From assembly GCA_964432925.1 (NCBI GenBank), contig CAYSPM010000021.1, forward strand, positions 1 through 24,825: a stretch of 24,825 bases of DNA, read 5' to 3'. How positions within the stretch are numbered: the stretch's first letter is position 1; every line of letters starts with the position of its first letter. The notes under the pieces were generated by a model. The model was not told where the DNA came from. It saw only the letters and a program-made list of their open reading frames with translations, and did no database searches. Source of the DNA: CAYNTC01 sp964432925. GTDB lineage: Bacteria; Planctomycetota; Phycisphaerae; Sedimentisphaerales; Anaerobacaceae. Position numbers and translations under genes: made by a program. This document shows, in pieces, positions 21,883-24,825 of this stretch.

Positions 21883-22203
21883 ATGCCAATAGACCAAATA
21901 CTGGTTAGTGAAATCGTCAAACGCATTTTGGGCATAGCTGAGCCGCAGCGAATAATTCTGTTTGGTTCCGCAGCAACGGAAGATATGTCCAAAGACAGCG
22001 ATATTGACCTGCTGATTCTTGAATCTGCACCGGCCGATACACGCAAAGAAAGCATTCGTATCCGACAGGCGGTGCGCGGGCTGGGCTATCCTTTCGATAT
22101 TATCGTTATGGCTACCGAACGGTTCGAGGAGAGTAAAAATGTTGTTGGTGGTATTGCTTATCCAGCCAACAAGTATGGCAAGGTAATATATGAGGCCGCC
22201 TGA
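21883..22203 (+). CDS. Minimal nucleotidyltransferase of an MNT/HEPN pair
   Basis: This 106-residue nucleotidyltransferase-fold protein has the signature F-G-S-A-A-T-E-D (Gly28-Ser29) and D-S-D-I-D-L-L-I-L, giving Asp40 and Asp42, with the third carboxylate at Asp72 (P-F-D-I-I-V). The fold transfers nucleotides, and in such pairs it probably modifies or restrains its HEPN partner. The sequence is clearly different from the nucleotidyltransferase at 9034, and its partner belongs to another HEPN subfamily, so the two modules are not recent duplicates. An AAGG lies a few bases before the ATG. It overlaps the HEPN gene by 14 nt. The strong promoter and repeat flanks suggest a mobile or recently inserted module (inference). 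Confidence 0.88.
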   Translation: MPIDQILVSEIVKRILGIAEPQRIILFGSAATEDMSKDSDIDLLILESAPADTRKESIRIRQAVRGLGYPFDIIVMATERFEESKNVVGGIAYPANKYGKVIYEAA

Positions 22204-22588
22204 TAAAATAAGAGATGAATTTGTACGTCAATGGTTGTTGAAAGCGGAAGAAGATTTTAACGCTGCCAAGTCTCTTCTCGCTTGTGGGGAGTCTTTTCTG
22301 TCTACAGTTTGTTTTCATTCACAACAGGCTGCAGAAAAATATCTAAAGGCATTTTTAACCTATCATCAGGCCGAGTTTCCAAAAACGCACGACATTGATG
22401 AACTTCTTGATCTGATTGCCCCGACAGACAGCAAACTGTCCGAATCATTGCGCGATGTCATTGTGCTTACACATTATGGTGTAGATGTCCGCTATCCAGG
22501 TGATTTTCCTAATGTGACCAGCAGTGATGCTCAACAAGCGATCCAAATGGCCGAAAAAGTTCGCAGGTTCGTTTTAGAGTTGCTATAG
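22190..22588 (+). CDS. HEPN domain protein (PF05168-type)
   Basis: This 132-residue helical protein has the classical HEPN pattern: W-L-L-K-A-E-E-D-F-N-A-A-K-S-L-L near the start, C-F-H-S-Q-Q-A-A-E-K-Y-L-K-A-F-L (41-56) and P-K-T-H-D-I-D-E-L-L (64-73). Unlike the HepT-type protein at 9314 it has no R-x4-6-H-x-Y ribonuclease motif, so it may bind nucleotides or a substrate rather than cut RNA. Toxicity cannot be assumed. It is translationally coupled to the upstream nucleotidyltransferase by the 14-nt overlap. Its stop lies 64 nt from the convergent lysA stop, and no terminator is evident between them. Confidence 0.88.
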   Translation: MRPPDKIRDEFVRQWLLKAEEDFNAAKSLLACGESFLSTVCFHSQQAAEKYLKAFLTYHQAEFPKTHDIDELLDLIAPTDSKLSESLRDVIVLTHYGVDVRYPGDFPNVTSSDAQQAIQMAEKVRRFVLELL

Positions 22589-22652
22589 CGCACAAGCAAC
22601 CCCTGATTCCACTGCTTCAGCATGAACAGGTTTCGCAGTGACAAGCGAGCGG

Positions 22653-23969
22653 TTATTTCTCCAGGGCCATCAGGTCCTCGTAGGTTTCGCGTTTTCGGAT
22701 GACGGAGAATTTGTTGCCATCGACAAGAACTTCGGCGGCTCGGCAGCGAGCGTTGTAATTGCTGCTCATCGTAAAGCCATAAGCACCGGCGGTGAAAATA
22801 GCGATAAGGTCACCTCGCTGAACAGGAGGGATGGCTCTATCCTTTGCAAAGAAATCCGCACTCTCACAAATAGGGCCGACTATATCAACGACATTGGTGC
22901 CAGCCAATTGCAAATCTTTGTCCCGTTGTTGGGGAACTAAATTTTCATCCACTTTCACCGGCCAGATGAAATGGAACGCACCATAGAGCGGCGGACGAAT
23001 CAAATCGTTCATCCCGGCATCGACTATAACAAACTTTTTCTCGCCACTGCATTTTAGATATAAGACCCTCGTCAATAAGATCGCTGCATTGGCTGCGATG
23101 CTCGCTCCGGGTTCAAGAATAAGTTTTAGATTCTTGCCTTTTAATAATGGCAGAATGGCTGCGGCATAATCAGCAGCCGTCGGTGCTGTGCCGGTTACAT
23201 AATCGGCGCCGTATCCACCGCCGATATCCAGCGCTTCAATAGTGAAACCATCTGCCCGTAGCCGGTCAATCAAGATGAGCATTTTTTCTACGGCCTCGAC
23301 GTAAGGCTCAACTGTATGCCCTGCTGAGCCCAGATGGATGTGAATAGCGCAGAGTTTGACTGAGGATTCTTTGCCATATTGGGCAAAGACCTTTTGGGCC
23401 TGTTCGATGTCCACGCCAAACTTAGTTTCTTTTTTGCCGGTGGTTGTATAAGTATGTGTCTGCGGATCAACGTCAGGATTGACTCGGAGGGCAGCTTTTG
23501 GCTTTTTGTTATTGGCCGGGGTGTTTTCTTTTACCAGGCAGATTAGATTTTCAAGTTCAGCTTCTGATTCGATGTTGAAATAAGCAATGTTTGCTCGCAG
23601 GGCTTCGACGATTTCAGTATCGGTTTTACCGACACCGGCGAAGACGATTTTTGATGGATCGCCGCCGGCCTGAATCGCGCGATATAGTTCACCGCCACTG
23701 ACAATGTCAAATCCGCTGCCTGCCTCGGCAAGGAATTTCAGGATGTTGATATTGCCGCAGGCTTTGACAGAATAGCAGATGGTTGTATCAATTTCGCGAT
23801 AGGCTTGTTGAACCTTTGCCAGGTGGTCAATGAAAGTGGCTTTGCTGTAGATGTAAGCTGGCGTGCCCACATCGGCAGCAATCTTCTCAATATCCACGTT
23901 TTCGGCGAAAAGTCTGCCATTTTTATAGCTGAAGGAGTCCATATTGTTATTTTCCTCATTATCGACCAT
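22653..23969 (-). CDS. lysA: Diaminopimelate decarboxylase
   Basis: LysA makes L-lysine by decarboxylating meso-diaminopimelate, the last lysine step, with PLP. The 438-residue fold-III decarboxylase has the PLP lysine in C-Y-S-V-K-A-C (Lys69) and H-I-H-L-G-S-A-G. The phosphate-binding G-G-G-Y-G is in L-D-I-G-G-G-Y-G, followed by L-E-P-G-A-S-I-A and V-D-A-G-M-N-D-L-I-R-P-P-L-Y. The cross-subunit cysteine motif G-P-I-C-E-S-A-D-F-F is present, as is the final A-Y-G-F-T-M-S-S-N-Y-N. Both ATG 23969 and ATG 23942 are plausible; the second has a GAGG about eleven bases upstream and starts M-D-S-F-S-Y-K. A degraded copy of its 3' end lies at 21635-21759. Confidence 0.96.
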   Translation of the reverse strand: MVDNEENNNMDSFSYKNGRLFAENVDIEKIAADVGTPAYIYSKATFIDHLAKVQQAYREIDTTICYSVKACGNINILKFLAEAGSGFDIVSGGELYRAIQAGGDPSKIVFAGVGKTDTEIVEALRANIAYFNIESEAELENLICLVKENTPANNKKPKAALRVNPDVDPQTHTYTTTGKKETKFGVDIEQAQKVFAQYGKESSVKLCAIHIHLGSAGHTVEPYVEAVEKMLILIDRLRADGFTIEALDIGGGYGADYVTGTAPTAADYAAAILPLLKGKNLKLILEPGASIAANAAILLTRVLYLKCSGEKKFVIVDAGMNDLIRPPLYGAFHFIWPVKVDENLVPQQRDKDLQLAGTNVVDIVGPICESADFFAKDRAIPPVQRGDLIAIFTAGAYGFTMSSNYNARCRAAEVLVDGNKFSVIRKRETYEDLMALEK

Positions 23970-24018
23970 AAAAATCTGCCTGGGCTGGCTTTATAAGCAA
24001 ATGCCAGCATCGAAAGAA

Positions 24019-24046
24019 AGTATAGAATAAAGATGATTAAATGCAA
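24019..24046 (-). promoter_or_regulatory. Probable promoter of lysA
   Basis: On the minus strand TTGCAT (24046-24041) and TATACT (24024-24019) are separated by 16 bp, about 50 nt upstream of the lysA start. Confidence 0.5.
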
Positions 24047-24122
24047 TATGTAGATCGGTGATATGTAATCTTATCTATACCGGGAGCAAGGAGCACTGCT
24101 GGAAGGTTCGAATAGTACAGAC

Positions 24123-24165
24123 AAAAAATGGGAGGTTCTATCGTTTGAAAGAGCCTCCCATTTTT
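24123..24165 (-). terminator. Bidirectional intrinsic terminator between the Lys-rich gene and lysA
   Basis: TGGGAGG pairs with CCTCCCA, extended by flanking A and T runs on both sides (AAAAA on the left, TTTTT on the right), around a loop of about 17 nt. It works on either strand. In context it ends the minus-strand Lys-rich transcript before lysA. Confidence 0.85.
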
Positions 24166-24246
24166 ACTTTGCTTGCCTCAATATTAGGTTTTGGTCTCGA
24201 TGCTTCATCTTTTTGAGACAAGCAAACTACAAACTAAGCTATCACT

Positions 24247-24345
24247 CTATTTCTTCTTCTTTTTTGCTTTCTTCTTCTTAGTTTTTTTCTTTGCTGTTTT
24301 CTTCTTGGTTACTTTTTTCTTTTTCTTAGCTTTTTTCTTTGCCAT
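24247..24345 (-). CDS. Lysine-repeat micro-protein, 32 residues, 23 of them Lys
   Basis: The peptide reads M-A-K3-A-K5-V-T-K3-T-A-K3-T-K4-A-K5-stop: 23 Lys, 4 Ala (including Ala2), 3 Thr, 1 Val and 1 Met. There are no acidic, aromatic or other residues. Expression signals are convincing on the minus strand: AAAGGAGA six bases before ATG 24345, a promoter at 24439-24410 and a strong terminator downstream. The composition resembles the tails of histone H1-like and AlgP-like bacterial proteins, so binding DNA, RNA or the ribosome is the natural guess (inference). Lysine codons are mixed AAA and AAG, which argues against simple poly-A slippage. It lies upstream of lysA, the lysine-biosynthesis gene, but a terminator separates them. 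It is too short for most gene finders, and the plus-strand Phe-rich frame opposite it is a shadow. Confidence 0.8.
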   Translation of the reverse strand: MAKKKAKKKKKVTKKKTAKKKTKKKKAKKKKK

Positions 24346-24409
24346 TATTGTCTCCTTTCAGTTGACTAATTCCTTTTTGTATTTACGGTCATTTGACAAT
24401 AACATCATA

Positions 24410-24439
24410 ATACTAATTCAATATTGAAAATCTTGTCAA
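24410..24439 (-). promoter_or_regulatory. Promoter of the Lys-rich gene with palindromic spacer
   Basis: On the minus strand TTGACA (24439-24434) and TAGTAT (24415-24410) are separated by 18 bp. The spacer contains the perfect 12-bp palindrome TTCAATATTGAA (24417-24428), a possible operator. Confidence 0.5.
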
Positions 24440-24825
24440 TTAAATTATGAAAAAAGTTAATAAATATATTATATTCTTTATCGTCAAAAAGTTTGCAATT
24501 ACTTCATAAAATTTTTTGTCATTGTTGCACATTAACTTTTGTATTGTTTATGATATGGTCTGATCAAATGAAAGATTTGTATTGAAATGATTTAGTCTGT
24601 GTAGTTGGAGATATAGATAGTTTATCATATTTATTAGGCGAAATGTGCTTTATAATTCAATAGATATTATCGATTCTGATTGTTACATGAGAAGTTTTGT
24701 CTTCGGTTCTCGTTGTTTGTTATAAGCTGTTATGAAAAATTGTCTGTGAAGAAAGTCTTACTTGCACCTGGTACTTTTTAATCGTAAAGTAGGTTAACCT
24801 TACGTGAGAAATTTTACCTCGCGGA
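24440..24825. other. AT-rich terminal region, no gene recognised
   Basis: About 390 nt to the window end are strongly AT-rich. They contain no frame with a ribosome binding site, no RNA gene and no repeat that I recognise. Confidence 0.45.

Noticed and set aside
24085..24112. GGTTCGAA motif resembling a tRNA T-loop
   Set aside because: No acceptor, D or anticodon stems fit around it.
24191..24427. Plus-strand frame with long Phe runs
   Set aside because: It is the complement of the lysine codons of the minus-strand gene; the minus strand has the ribosome binding site, promoter and terminator.

Overview
The window looks like a chromosomal segment of a bacterium with moderate GC content, long AT-rich intergenic stretches and many small dispersed repeats. 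The gene content fits Planctomycetota, perhaps a Phycisphaerae-like lineage. It includes an OmcB/DUF11-type surface lipoprotein, a K+-dependent-type membrane pyrophosphatase, a very lysine-rich micro-protein and the style of its LysA and ArgJ. This placement is inference from gene style, not a marker-gene result. The sequence is a scaffold with a 100-N gap at 1805-1904, so it is probably a draft or metagenome assembly.

Positions 1-3859 hold the 3' end of rpsI and its terminator, then an arginine-biosynthesis stretch. This runs argC, an AhpD/carboxymuconolactone-decarboxylase-like gene broken by an in-frame TGA, a carbon-nitrogen hydrolase interrupted by the gap, and argJ. Positions 4072-8942 carry the membrane pyrophosphatase (hppA), the ribosome silencing factor (rsfS) and arginyl-tRNA synthetase (argS). 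Positions 9034-11367 carry an MntA/HepT toxin-antitoxin pair, a YjbQ-family enzyme and an MFS transporter. Positions 12179-16714 carry a YggS-type PLP protein, a SpoIIE/PP2C phosphatase and a four-domain DUF11 lipoprotein with a strong promoter and a leader that can sequester its ribosome binding site. Positions 17328-19226 encode biotin carboxyl carrier protein and biotin carboxylase (accB, accC), which together start fatty-acid synthesis.

Positions 19229-22650 form an accessory patch. It has several repeat families, an orphan exported protein, an orphan membrane protein bracketed by 33-bp direct repeats, and an orphan soluble protein with an unusual leader. It also has a severed lysA 3' end and a second nucleotidyltransferase/HEPN pair with a near-consensus promoter. 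The intact lysA follows on the minus strand. Upstream of lysA, also on the minus strand, is a 32-codon gene encoding a peptide in which 23 of 32 residues are lysine, with its own promoter, ribosome binding site and terminator.

The most unusual pattern is a set of degenerate tandem heptanucleotide repeats of different sequence families. They sit in frame inside the conserved enzymes ArgJ (two) and ArgS (two), across the rsfS/argS junction, and after accC. A separate hairpin-forming dispersed repeat (four copies) also has one copy translated inside ArgS. The heptamers resemble in design the short tandemly repeated repetitive (STRR) sequences of cyanobacteria, but here they are tolerated as protein insertions in housekeeping enzymes.
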